Assembly (NCBI RefSeq): GCF_900115955.1
Contig: NZ_FOYL01000002.1
Location: 1,116,001-1,180,000 of the forward strand
Source of the DNA: Lentzea waywayandensis
GTDB taxonomy: Bacteria > Actinomycetota > Actinomycetes > Mycobacteriales > Pseudonocardiaceae
DNA length: 64,000 bases
Direction: 5' to 3'
This document shows positions 37,287-45,267 of this stretch, in pieces (position 1 is the stretch's first letter; each line of letters starts with the position of its first letter). Below the pieces are notes generated by a model, which made no database searches, had not been told where the DNA came from, and saw only the letters and a list, made by a program, of their open reading frames with translations. The translations under genes were made by a program, and so were the position numbers.

Positions 37287-38665
37287 GCTACCTGATCGCG
37301 ATCGACAACGGCTCGCAGAGCACGAAGGTGTCGATCGTCGACGAGTTCGGGCGGGTGCACGCCTCGGCCCAGCGCCCACTGCGGCCGTACGAGCACCCGC
37401 GGCCGGGCCAGGTCGTGCACCCGGACGACGACGTGTGGGACTCGATCGCCGAGGCCTGCACCGAGGCCATGCAACGGTTCACCGGCGCGTCGGGCGAGAT
37501 CGCGGGCGTCGGGCTGTGCACGATCCGCTTCTGCCGGGCGTTGCTCCAAGCTGACGGGACGCTGGCGGAGCCGTTGCTGAGCTGGATGGACGACAGACTC
37601 GGCCGGCCGCAGTGGGACGACAAGGCGATCCGGTACGTCACGACCTCCTCGGGACACGTGACGCTCCGGCTCACCGGCGAGCGGCGCGACACGGCCGGCA
37701 ACTACGAAGGCATGTGGCCGATCGACCACGAGACCTGGCTCTGGCCGGATTCATCACCGTCCTATGCGGACACCGGCATGCGCCGCGAGCAGCTGTTCGA
37801 CCTCGTCGACCCCGGCGCGCTGCTCGGGAACGTCACGGTGGAGGCCTCCGAAGCGACCGGTCTCCCGGCCGGGCTGCCGGTGTACGCGACCTCGAACGAC
37901 AAGGCGGTCGAGGCGCTGGGCAGCGGGCTCGGCGACGAGCTGCTGGTGTCGCTGGGCACCTACATCGCCGCGATGACCACCGGAGACCGGCACACCGTCG
38001 ACCCGGAAGGCCGCTTCTGGTCGAACTTCGGCTCCGTACCGGGGAAGTACCTGTACGAGAGCAACGGAATCCGGCGCGGCATGTGGACGGTCAGCTGGTA
38101 CCGCCAGCTGGTCGACTCCGACCTGGGCGAGCTGGAGGCAGGTGCGGCGAACGTCGAACCGGGCTGCGGCGGGCTGATGACCGTTCTGGACTGGCTCGCA
38201 CCCGGCGACCACCCATACCGGCGCGGCGCACTCCTCGGGTTCGACGGCACCCAAGGCCGCTACCACGTGTACCGGTCGATCCTGGAGGGCATCGCTCTGA
38301 CCATGAACCGGCACAGCACGTCGATGGCCGAGGCGTTGGGTCGCGAGTTCCCCGAGCTGATCGTGTCCGGCGGCGGGTCGCGGTCCGACCTGGTGATGCA
38401 GATCTTCGCCGACGTGTTCGGACGGCCGGTGCGGCGCACGAGGATGAGCGACGCCGCCGGTCTGGGCGCCGCGATCTGCGCGGCGGTCGGCAGCGGCGTG
38501 CACCCCGACTGGGACAGCGCCGTCAAGGCGATGGTCACGACGGCCGACGTCTTCACGCCCTCCCCCGCAGCCTCGGCATATCAGCAGATCGCGCGGGACC
38601 ATGCCCGCATCACGGACTACACCGATCCGCTGTTCGCATCAACGCACCAGAACCTTCATCCTTAA
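37283..38665 (+). CDS. FGGY-family carbohydrate kinase
   Basis: A 460-residue sugar/polyol kinase. It has the N-terminal phosphate-1 motif IAIDNGSQSTKVSIVD, the middle region with WMDDRLGRP, and the C-terminal ATP-binding segment LIVSGGGSRSDLVMQIFADV followed by SDAAGLGAAICAA. It phosphorylates a polyol, ketose or related hydroxyl compound. With the AGPS-like oxidase it recalls a kinase/flavin dehydrogenase pair such as GlpK/GlpD, but neither is the true glycerol enzyme. Last gene of the operon; a new promoter region follows. Confidence 0.9.
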   Translation: MSYLIAIDNGSQSTKVSIVDEFGRVHASAQRPLRPYEHPRPGQVVHPDDDVWDSIAEACTEAMQRFTGASGEIAGVGLCTIRFCRALLQADGTLAEPLLSWMDDRLGRPQWDDKAIRYVTTSSGHVTLRLTGERRDTAGNYEGMWPIDHETWLWPDSSPSYADTGMRREQLFDLVDPGALLGNVTVEASEATGLPAGLPVYATSNDKAVEALGSGLGDELLVSLGTYIAAMTTGDRHTVDPEGRFWSNFGSVPGKYLYESNGIRRGMWTVSWYRQLVDSDLGELEAGAANVEPGCGGLMTVLDWLAPGDHPYRRGALLGFDGTQGRYHVYRSILEGIALTMNRHSTSMAEALGREFPELIVSGGGSRSDLVMQIFADVFGRPVRRTRMSDAAGLGAAICAAVGSGVHPDWDSAVKAMVTTADVFTPSPAASAYQQIARDHARITDYTDPLFASTHQNLHP

Positions 38666-38752
38666 ATGCGTGTTGACCGCGTACGTGCCGGTCGCCGTCC
38701 TCCGCTAGGTTTCCCCAGTCCTGGCTGAAGAAGTGCATTCGAGGGTGAAGCG

Positions 38753-40960
38753 GTGCTGGTGCCGGAGTCGGCGTTCGAACGGGCGAAACTGGGGTCTGGG
38801 CAGCTCGTCGCGGTCACCCGGCCGCCGGGCGCCGAACGGACGCAGTACCTGGTCCAGGCCGTGGAGCAGGCACAGGCGCAGGGGCTGGCCGTCGTCTGGA
38901 CGACCTGCCGCGCGGACGCTCCGGCGTACTGGCCGTGGCACGCGATCCTCGCCGGCCTCGGTGGCGACGCGGCGGCGCTGGACGCCGAACCCGACGTCTG
39001 CGCGCAGAAGGTCGTCGACGTCCTCAAGCGCACGCCCGCGTTGATCCTGATCGACGACGTCGACGTGGCGGGCGAAGAAGCGTTCCAGCTGACCCGGCTG
39101 GTGGCCGGGAACGTGCATCACCTACCGGTCGTCATCGTTGTCACCTCCACCGGCAGCACCGCGCTGGACGACGCGGTCCGGCTCGTGGAACGAGCGCACG
39201 CCGCGCTGGCCAGGGGCAGGATCACCGAGGCACGGGACCTGCTCGACCAGGCCGCGCGCGACGGTGACCCGGAGGCGGCACTCGGGCTGCCGGGCATGTG
39301 GGTCAACAAGTTCCGCGGCCGGGCCGACCGCGCGCTGGCGATCGCCCGGCTGCGCGAGGCCGTCGCCGCACAGCCTCCCGAACCGCTGCACACCCGGCTG
39401 GTCACGAGGCTCGCGGCCGAGCAGGCCTACGACCGGCGCGAGACCGAGTGCGTGCTGGAAGCGTTGGAGCAGGCCAGGAACACCGGTGACCAGCTGACCT
39501 TGGCCGAGGCCTTGTCGTTGGCACATCACGCGTTGTGGTCTCCGGAGCACACGGCCCACCGGCTGGCGCTGGCCGACGAGCTGATCGCCGTGGCCTCGGC
39601 GGCGGGGCTGGACCTGTTGGCGCTCAGCGGCCTGTGCCGCCGCACGATGGACCTGTTCTGCCTGGGCGATCCGCACGCGGAACGGTCGCAGGTCGAGCTG
39701 GCCCGGCGGGCGTCCGGCTATCCGGGGCTGCTGTTCTTCCACGCCGCGATGGACGTCATGCGGACGATCCGCGCCGGCCGGTTCGCCGAGGCCGAGCAGA
39801 AGTCCCTGGCCTGTCTGAGGCTCGGGCTCGAGGCGGGCGACGTGGACGCGGAGACGTTCCACAGCACGCATCTGTTCGCGATCCGCTGGTTGCAGGGCCG
39901 CGGCGGCGAACTCGTCGACCTGGCCGAGCAGGTCACGCACTCCCCTACGCTGCCGGACCTGGAGTTCAGCTTCGAGGCCGCGCTCGCGTTGCTGGCACTC
40001 GAGGCGGGACAACGGGATCGCGCGCGGTCGGCGTTGCATCGGCTGACCATCAACGGACTCACGGCGGTTCCGTTGTCCAGCACCTGGATCACCTGCATGT
40101 TCTGCGTGGTGCACGTGGCCGCAGCGCTGGGCGAGGCGGACATCGCCCGCGAGGCCTACCGGCTGCTCGAACCGTTCGCGCCACTGCCCGTCGTGCCGGC
40201 GACGGCGATCGTCTGCTTCGGCTCGACCGAACTGCTGCTGGGCATCGCCGCCACGACGTTCGGCGAGCCCTCGCTCGCCACCGAACACCTGGAACGCGCC
40301 GTCACCACGAACATCCGGCTCGGCAACCTGCCGATGACCGCCTACGCCCGCGCCACGCTGGCCCAGACGGTCGGTGGCGAGCGGGGCAGGGCGTTGTTCG
40401 ACGTCGCCATCAGCGACGCGAACGCGATCGGCATGACCGCGCGCGCCGCGATGTGGGCGAAGACCCGCGACGGGCTGTCCGGCCGGATCGTGATCCGCCG
40501 GGAGAACGCGTGGTGGATCGTCTCCCACCAGGGCAAGGAAACCCGCGTCGAGGACCTCGTGGGCATGCGCTACCTCGCGCGGCTCGTCGCTGATCCGGGC
40601 GTCGAGATCGCCGCGCTGGAACTCGTGGGAGGACAGGACAGCGGCAACCAGCCGGTGCTCGACCCGGTGGCTCGCGCCGCCTATCTCACGCGCATCCGCG
40701 ACCTTCGCGCGCAGCTCGACGACAACCCCACGCCGCGCGCCGAGGCCGAGTTGGAGGCGTTGCTCAGCCATCTCGAACGCGAGACCGGCATGGGTGGCCG
40801 CGGCCGGAACTTCGCGGGCCCGGCCGAACGCGCCAGAACCGCCGTGCGCAAGGCGATCCGCCGCGCCATCGACACCATCGCGGCGACCGACCAGTCGACG
40901 GCGGACGCGTTGCGCGAGGCCGTGACCACGGGTTACCACTGTTCGTACCAGCCCAGCTGA
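38753..40960 (+). CDS. Large ATPase-like/TPR regulatory protein with degenerate P-loop
   Basis: A 735-residue protein from GTG 38753 (GAGGG 7 nt upstream). The N-terminal ~130 residues look like an AAA/STAND module, but the Walker A position reads TRPPGAERTQYL with no GK, while the Walker B-like ALILIDDVD is kept. Helical repeats of TPR type cover about 145-560. The last ~170 residues (GMRYLARLVADPGVEIAALEL and a terminal TGYHCSYQ) form the winged-helix-like domain seen at the C-terminus of many actinobacterial LuxR/guanylate-cyclase-like ATPases. Probably a regulator without ATP hydrolysis. It converges on the SARP gene at 41154. Confidence 0.8.
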   Translation: MLVPESAFERAKLGSGQLVAVTRPPGAERTQYLVQAVEQAQAQGLAVVWTTCRADAPAYWPWHAILAGLGGDAAALDAEPDVCAQKVVDVLKRTPALILIDDVDVAGEEAFQLTRLVAGNVHHLPVVIVVTSTGSTALDDAVRLVERAHAALARGRITEARDLLDQAARDGDPEAALGLPGMWVNKFRGRADRALAIARLREAVAAQPPEPLHTRLVTRLAAEQAYDRRETECVLEALEQARNTGDQLTLAEALSLAHHALWSPEHTAHRLALADELIAVASAAGLDLLALSGLCRRTMDLFCLGDPHAERSQVELARRASGYPGLLFFHAAMDVMRTIRAGRFAEAEQKSLACLRLGLEAGDVDAETFHSTHLFAIRWLQGRGGELVDLAEQVTHSPTLPDLEFSFEAALALLALEAGQRDRARSALHRLTINGLTAVPLSSTWITCMFCVVHVAAALGEADIAREAYRLLEPFAPLPVVPATAIVCFGSTELLLGIAATTFGEPSLATEHLERAVTTNIRLGNLPMTAYARATLAQTVGGERGRALFDVAISDANAIGMTARAAMWAKTRDGLSGRIVIRRENAWWIVSHQGKETRVEDLVGMRYLARLVADPGVEIAALELVGGQDSGNQPVLDPVARAAYLTRIRDLRAQLDDNPTPRAEAELEALLSHLERETGMGGRGRNFAGPAERARTAVRKAIRRAIDTIAATDQSTADALREAVTTGYHCSYQPS

Positions 40961-41025
40961 TCTTGACCACCGCGCGGCAGCCGGTTGGCCACCGCGGTTG
41001 CGCAGCATTGGTACCAGTTCGGGCC

Positions 41026-41063
41026 GGGTCGTGGCTCGCACCCCCCAGGGCGAGCCACGACCC
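41026..41063. terminator. Strong hairpin terminator
   Basis: Perfect 14-bp inverted repeat, GGGTCGTGGCTCGC / GCGAGCCACGACCC, with a 10-nt loop. It lies 65 bp after the stop of the ATPase/TPR gene. No T-tract follows, as is usual in actinomycetes. Confidence 0.75.
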
Positions 41064-41105
41064 ACCTCCGGCGAGTGCCTCCGAGGGGGAAGCACTGACC
41101 GGTCG

Positions 41106-41151
41106 CTGAAGTGCCGTGGCCCGCACCCCCGACACGGGCCACGGCGCTTCA
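41106..41151. terminator. Second strong hairpin, bidirectional terminator
   Basis: An 18-bp inverted repeat (arms 41106-41123 and 41134-41151, one G-U position) with a 10-nt loop, ending 3 bp before the stop of the minus-strand SARP gene. It can stop transcription from both sides of this convergent junction. Confidence 0.75.
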
Positions 41152-41153
41152 GC

Positions 41154-41855
41154 TCACCCGGCGAGGACCGCGGCCTCCCTGCGCCGCAACGCCGAACCGG
41201 GTTCCATGCCGAACTCCTCCACCAGCAGCGCCCGCACCCGCCGATAGGTCCGCAGCGCGTCACCGGCGCGGCCCGCCCGGTGCTGGGCCTCCATCAGCAG
41301 CTCCCACAGCGACTCCCGCAGCGGGTAGAGCGTGACCAGCCGTTGGAGCTGCGTGATCGCCTCGGCGTACCGGCCGTCCAGGCACAGCGCCGCCGCCTGG
41401 TTCTCCTCCGCGAACGCCACCGCCTCCCGCAGCCGCACGATCTCGGCGCCCGCCCAGCCCTCGACCGGGCAGTCCGCCAGCGGATCGCCGCGATGCAACG
41501 CCAGCGCCTCCGCATATCTGCCACAGCGCAGGTGTTCGTCGAACTCCTCGACGTCGACCACGACCTGCGTGACGTCGAGCAGGTAGCCGGGTTCGCGCGT
41601 CAGCACCACGCCGTCCGCGCCGGCCAGCTCCAGCGCTCTTCGGACCTTCGCGATGTGCCCCTGCAGCGTCTTGGTCCCCGTGGGTGGCACGTCCTCGCCC
41701 CACAGGCCGTCGACCAGCGCCGATCTCGACACCAACCGGCCGGTCCGCAACGCCAGCAACGCGAACACGGCCCGCCGCCGCGCCCCGGTGAAGTGCACCG
41801 GCCCGTTCGGTCCGCGCACCTCGAGCGGCCCGAGCAGCCGCACCTCGATCTTCAT
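41154..41855 (-). CDS. Short SARP-type regulator (wHTH plus BTAD)
   Basis: A 233-residue protein from ATG 41855 (MKIEVRLLGPLEV; GGGAGGGG about 8 nt upstream). The N-terminal OmpR-like winged helix (about 5-95) has RRRAVFALLALR and LQGHIAKVRRAL. The bacterial transcriptional activation domain (about 100-233) ends with RALLVEEFGMEPG. It has only the DNA-binding and BTAD parts, like ActII-ORF4 and RedD, which are pathway-specific activators. Nearest clusters are the catabolic operon and, 7 kb away, the thiopeptide genes; its target is not evident. Alternative start 41861. Confidence 0.9.
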   Translation of the reverse strand: MKIEVRLLGPLEVRGPNGPVHFTGARRRAVFALLALRTGRLVSRSALVDGLWGEDVPPTGTKTLQGHIAKVRRALELAGADGVVLTREPGYLLDVTQVVVDVEEFDEHLRCGRYAEALALHRGDPLADCPVEGWAGAEIVRLREAVAFAEENQAAALCLDGRYAEAITQLQRLVTLYPLRESLWELLMEAQHRAGRAGDALRTYRRVRALLVEEFGMEPGSALRRREAAVLAG

Positions 41856-41958
41856 CACCATTCCCCTCCCCTTGGACATAGGTAGAGGCGTGCCACGGGT
41901 GTGCCGCGTGGCGTCACATCACCGCGAGGTAACCGAGCGATAACAGGAAGATGTACCG

Positions 41959-41976
41959 ACCGACCACTCAGTCGGT
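41959..41976. promoter_or_regulatory. Candidate TetR operator upstream of GH3 gene
   Basis: ACCGACCACTCAGTCGGT has 6-bp arms ACCGAC/GTCGGT around a 6-bp centre and resembles the ACCGAC-type palindromes bound by many AcrR/TetR repressors. It lies 22-39 bp before the GH3 ATG (41998). The TetR gene at 44335 is co-transcribed with the GH3 gene, so self-repression is plausible. Confidence 0.6.
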
Positions 41977-41997
41977 CCTTCTGGTGTGCTCGGACGC

Positions 41998-44325
41998 ATG
42001 GACATCGAGAAGGTGCTTGCGAGCCTGGACCTGCCTCGCAAGGTCCGGCTGCTGACCGGTTCCGCGCTGTTCGCGCTGCACCCGGAGCCGGAGATCGGCC
42101 TGGCATCGCTGAAGGTGTCCGACGGCCCGACCGGTGTCCGCGGCGCCGAACTGCGGGGCGGCACGATCGCGTGCGTGCTGCCGAACGCCACGTTGCTCGC
42201 CCAGCACTGGGACCCGGCGCTGGCCCGCGAGGTCGGCGAGGTGCTCGCGGACGAGGCGGCGGCACAACAGGTCCACGTCGTGCTCGGCCCGACGATCAAC
42301 CTGCACCGGACGGCTCTCGGCGGCCGGCTGTTCGAGGCCTACAGCGAAGATCCGCTGCTCACCGGCGTGATCGCCGCCGCGTACGTGCACGGGTTGCAGG
42401 ACAAGGGCATCGGGGCGACGCCGAAGCACTACGTCGCGAACGAGTCCGAGACCGAGCGGCGCACGGCGAGCATGGTGCTGGACGAGAAGACGTTGCGCGA
42501 GATCTACCTGCTGCCGTTCGAGATCGTGGTCGAGGACTCCGCGCCGTGGGCGATCATGGCGGCCTACAACAACATCAACGGCATCCCCGCGACCGAGCAC
42601 ACCGAACTGGTCGAGGGCGTGCTGAAGGGCGAGTGGGGGTTCGACGGCCTGCTCATGTCCGACTGGTTCGCCACGAAGTCCACGGCGGCGAGCGCGAACG
42701 GCGGCCTCGACCTGGTCATGCCCGGTCCGGGCGGTCCGTGGGAGGACAAGCTGGTCGCGGCCGTGAAAGCCGGCGAGGTCGCCGAGTCGGTCATCGACGA
42801 CCACCTGGGCCGGTTGCTGCTCCTGGCGTCGCGGACCGGGGCGCTGGGTGAGCAGCGCGCCTGGCCGCAGGACCTGCCCGCGCCGGACAGCGAGGTTCGC
42901 CGCGAGCAGCTGCGGAGGTTCGCGGCGGGTGGCATGACCGTGCTGAAGAACTCCGGCGTGCTGCCGTTGCGGGATTCCAGCGTGGCGCTGATCGGACGGC
43001 ACGCGATCGACACCGTCGCGCAGGGCGGCGGTTCGGCCGGGGTGCGGCCACCGCACGTCATCAGCATCGCGGACGGCCTGACCTCGCGGCTCGGCTCGGC
43101 GGTGTCCGTTGTGGACGGTGTGGAGGTCCGGCTGCGGTACGCCGCTCCCGGTCCCGGGGTGCTCAAGGACATCCGCGCCACGACGTACGACGCGGACGGC
43201 GAGGTGCTGGCGTCACGCGAGATGGAGATCGCCGAACTCGCGGCGTACGGCGGATGGGCGCAGGGCGCGTCGTCGATCGAGGTGTCCGGCGAGGTCGTGC
43301 TGGACGAGCCGACGCGGATGCTGATCGGCGTGCGCGGGTTCGGCGACTGGACGCTCGACGTCGCCGGGGGTCAGTACGCCACGCTTCTGGCCTGGGCCAA
43401 CGGCATCGTCGAGGAGGCGCTGCTGAAGCCGCCGCACTGGACGGCCGAGGTCGTGCTGTCTCCCGGCGACCGGATCACGGCCCGCGTCCGCGAGGCCAGC
43501 GCGCTGGTCGGCCTGATCACCCAGCCGGTCCCCCGCGCTCCCGCCGACGCGATCGGTGCCGCGGTGCGGGCCGCGCGCGAGGCCGACGTGGCGGTCGTGG
43601 TCGTCGGCCTCACCGAGGAGCAGGAGACCGAGGGCTTCGACAAGGCCACGCTCGCGTTGCCCGGCGAGCAGGACGCGCTGGTCGCGGCGGTGGCGGCGGC
43701 CGCACAGCGCACGGTCGTCGTGGTGAACGCCGCCACGCCGGTGCTCATGCCGTGGCTCGCACAGGTCGACGCCGTGCTGTGGGCAGGGTTGCCCGGACAG
43801 GAGGCCGGGGACGCCGTGGCAGCCGCGTTGCTCGGCCACATCGAACCGGCAGGGCGCCTGGTGACGACGTTCCCTCGCACCGACTTCGACGCGTTGCCGC
43901 TGATTCCGTCCAACGGCGAACTGGTGTACTCCGAAGGCACCGCCATCGGCTACCGGGGCGCGACCGATCCGCTGTTCTGGTTCGGCCACGGCCTCGGCTA
44001 CACGACCTGGGAGTACGGCGCCGCCTCTCAGTCCACTGTGGATGGTGTGATCGGCTCGGTGTCGGTGGAGCTCACCAACACCGGCGAACGCCCCGGACGC
44101 GAGGTCGTGCAGGTCTACCTGCGGCCGGCCGGCGAACCCGTCCGGCTCATCGGCTGGGCGGTCGCGGACGTCGCCGCGGGCGAGACCGTGCAGGTCGACG
44201 TGTCGTGCTCCCGGCGTGTGCAACGGGTCTGGGCGGACGGCTGGCAGCCGATCGGCGGCGGCGAGGTGCTGATCGCCCGCGGGCTCGGCGACGTCCGCGT
44301 TACCCTGCCCGCTGATCAGGAGTGA
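41998..44325 (+). CDS. GH3 beta-glucosidase with inserted PA14 domain
   Basis: A 775-residue cytoplasmic enzyme (no signal peptide). The GH3 N-terminal barrel (about 20-290) has PNATLLAQHWD, GPTINLHRT, KHYVANESETERR and the nucleophile motif LLMSDWFATKS. The GH3 C-terminal domain (about 300-690) is interrupted by a PA14-like insert (about 370-510) as in KmBglI/DesR-type enzymes. A fibronectin-III-like domain (about 690-775) ends the chain. GTG 41986 is an alternative start four codons upstream. It probably hydrolyses a beta-glucoside inside the cell. DesR-type relatives reactivate glucosylated macrolides, but nothing here shows such a role. Confidence 0.9.
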   Translation: MDIEKVLASLDLPRKVRLLTGSALFALHPEPEIGLASLKVSDGPTGVRGAELRGGTIACVLPNATLLAQHWDPALAREVGEVLADEAAAQQVHVVLGPTINLHRTALGGRLFEAYSEDPLLTGVIAAAYVHGLQDKGIGATPKHYVANESETERRTASMVLDEKTLREIYLLPFEIVVEDSAPWAIMAAYNNINGIPATEHTELVEGVLKGEWGFDGLLMSDWFATKSTAASANGGLDLVMPGPGGPWEDKLVAAVKAGEVAESVIDDHLGRLLLLASRTGALGEQRAWPQDLPAPDSEVRREQLRRFAAGGMTVLKNSGVLPLRDSSVALIGRHAIDTVAQGGGSAGVRPPHVISIADGLTSRLGSAVSVVDGVEVRLRYAAPGPGVLKDIRATTYDADGEVLASREMEIAELAAYGGWAQGASSIEVSGEVVLDEPTRMLIGVRGFGDWTLDVAGGQYATLLAWANGIVEEALLKPPHWTAEVVLSPGDRITARVREASALVGLITQPVPRAPADAIGAAVRAAREADVAVVVVGLTEEQETEGFDKATLALPGEQDALVAAVAAAAQRTVVVVNAATPVLMPWLAQVDAVLWAGLPGQEAGDAVAAALLGHIEPAGRLVTTFPRTDFDALPLIPSNGELVYSEGTAIGYRGATDPLFWFGHGLGYTTWEYGAASQSTVDGVIGSVSVELTNTGERPGREVVQVYLRPAGEPVRLIGWAVADVAAGETVQVDVSCSRRVQRVWADGWQPIGGGEVLIARGLGDVRVTLPADQE

Positions 44326-44334
44326 GGTGACGCC

Positions 44335-44958
44335 GTGTCGGTCCCGCCCCGGTACCGGGCCAAGTCGCGGGTGGACGTCTCCGGTGAGGAGTCCCGGGCC
44401 AAAGCGGTGGCCGTCGCGACCGAACTGTTCGCGCTGACCGGTTTCAAGGGAACCTCGGTGGCGGCCGTGGCCGCCAGGACGGGGCTCTCGCAGTCCGGTC
44501 TGCTGCACCACTTCCCGAGCAAGGCGGCGTTGCTGACGGCCGTGCTGGAGGAACGCGACAGGCAGGACGGCGACTTCCTGGCCGGGAGCGCGGGTCCTCC
44601 GCTGGGCTGGGCGGCGTTCGACGCGCTGGCCGCACTGGTGGCGCGCAACTCGACGCGGCCGCACCTGGTCGGCCTGTTCGTGCGACTGGCCGCCGAGGCG
44701 ACCGAACCCGCCCACCCCGCGCACACGTGGGTGCGGGAGCACTACAGCGGATTGCAGCGATGGCTGGGCGATGCCGTGCGTTCAGGCCAGGAACGCGGCG
44801 AGATCGCGGCGGACGCCCCGGTCGGTTCGATCGTGCGCACGACGATCGCGGTGATCGACGGATTGCAGCAGCAGTGGCTGCTCCAACCGGACGAAGTGTC
44901 GATGACGGCCGAATTCGAGGCTTTCGCGGGAACTCTGCGCGCCCGCTGGGCTCGCTGA
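44335..44958 (+). CDS. TetR/AcrR-family repressor
   Basis: A 207-residue protein from GTG 44335 (GAGG upstream), 9 bp after the GH3 stop. The N-terminal HTH (about 20-66) has ATELFALTGFKGTSVAAVA and SGLLHHFPSKAALL; the C-terminal ligand domain (about 85-205) is all helical. Co-transcribed with the glucosidase and the likely binder of the ACCGAC palindrome at 41959-41976. A terminator follows directly. Confidence 0.92.
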   Translation: MSVPPRYRAKSRVDVSGEESRAKAVAVATELFALTGFKGTSVAAVAARTGLSQSGLLHHFPSKAALLTAVLEERDRQDGDFLAGSAGPPLGWAAFDALAALVARNSTRPHLVGLFVRLAAEATEPAHPAHTWVREHYSGLQRWLGDAVRSGQERGEIAADAPVGSIVRTTIAVIDGLQQQWLLQPDEVSMTAEFEAFAGTLRARWAR

Positions 44959-44967
44959 GAGCCCGAT

Positions 44968-45023
44968 CGCAAGGTGGTGGCCCGGTGCAGTCTGGGGGAC
45001 CCGTCCGGGCCACCGGTCTTGCG
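44968..45023. terminator. Terminator after the GH3-TetR unit
   Basis: Arms 44968-44985 and 45005-45023 pair over GGTGGCCCGG and CGCAAG with a one-base bulge; loop about 19 nt. It begins 10 bp after the TetR stop. Confidence 0.7.
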
Positions 45024-45029
45024 AAAGGT

Positions 45030-45063
45030 GGCCGACGTGCGCGGTGACTTTCACACGTCGGCC
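45030..45063. terminator. Perfect 10-bp hairpin
   Basis: GGCCGACGTG pairs with CACGTCGGCC across a 14-nt loop. It may be a second terminator stem or part of the structured leader of the regulator gene. Confidence 0.5.
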
Positions 45064-45077
45064 GGGTTCTGGGGGAA

Positions 45078-45150
45078 CCAGATCCGGCAACTGCGCCGAC
45101 CCCCAATCCCGGGAGTTTCTCGGGCCCGGCGGCGCAGGTACCGGATCTGG
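45078..45150. repeat. Long inverted repeat (21-nt arms)
   Basis: Arms 45078-45098 and 45130-45150 match at 19 of 21 positions, separated by 31 bp that contain a further CCCG/CGGG mini-stem. No coding potential. Such a stem in RNA would be very stable; in DNA it could extrude or bind a dimeric protein. Confidence 0.65.
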
Positions 45151-45169
45151 ACACAAAGATGACAGGCGG

Positions 45170-45201
45170 CGTGCACAGATTTCGCCCAGGCCGTGCACAG
45201 A
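45170..45201 (+). promoter_or_regulatory. Candidate SARP binding site (direct repeats, 22-bp spacing)
   Basis: Two exact copies of CGTGCACAGA start at 45170 and 45192, exactly 22 bp apart. SARP/AfsR regulators bind direct repeats with 11- or 22-bp periodicity near their target promoters. A partial third copy (TGTGCAC) is at 45227. The gene downstream is itself a SARP, so autoregulation is the simplest reading. Confidence 0.6.
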
Positions 45202-45267
45202 CGTTCAGGAAGTGCGCGAGGATGGCTGTGCACCCCAACGCCTGGATCATCGAGGAGCGATATACCC

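Larger units (their letters stand above)
44959..45267 (+). promoter_or_regulatory. 309-bp structured regulatory region before the AfsR-like gene
   Basis: No gene is visible. In order it holds: a terminator hairpin for the TetR gene (44968-45023), a perfect 10-bp stem (45030-45063), a long 21-nt-arm inverted repeat (45078-45150), direct repeats of CGTGCACAGA 22 bp apart (45170-45201), a third GTGCAC at 45228, and a GAGGAG RBS at 45252. The density of structure suggests layered control of the regulator gene. Confidence 0.6.

Noticed and set aside
38673-38711. TTGACC and TAGGTT as a promoter for the ATPase/TPR gene
   Set aside because: The spacing of 27 bp is far from the 16-18 bp of a sigma-70-type promoter.
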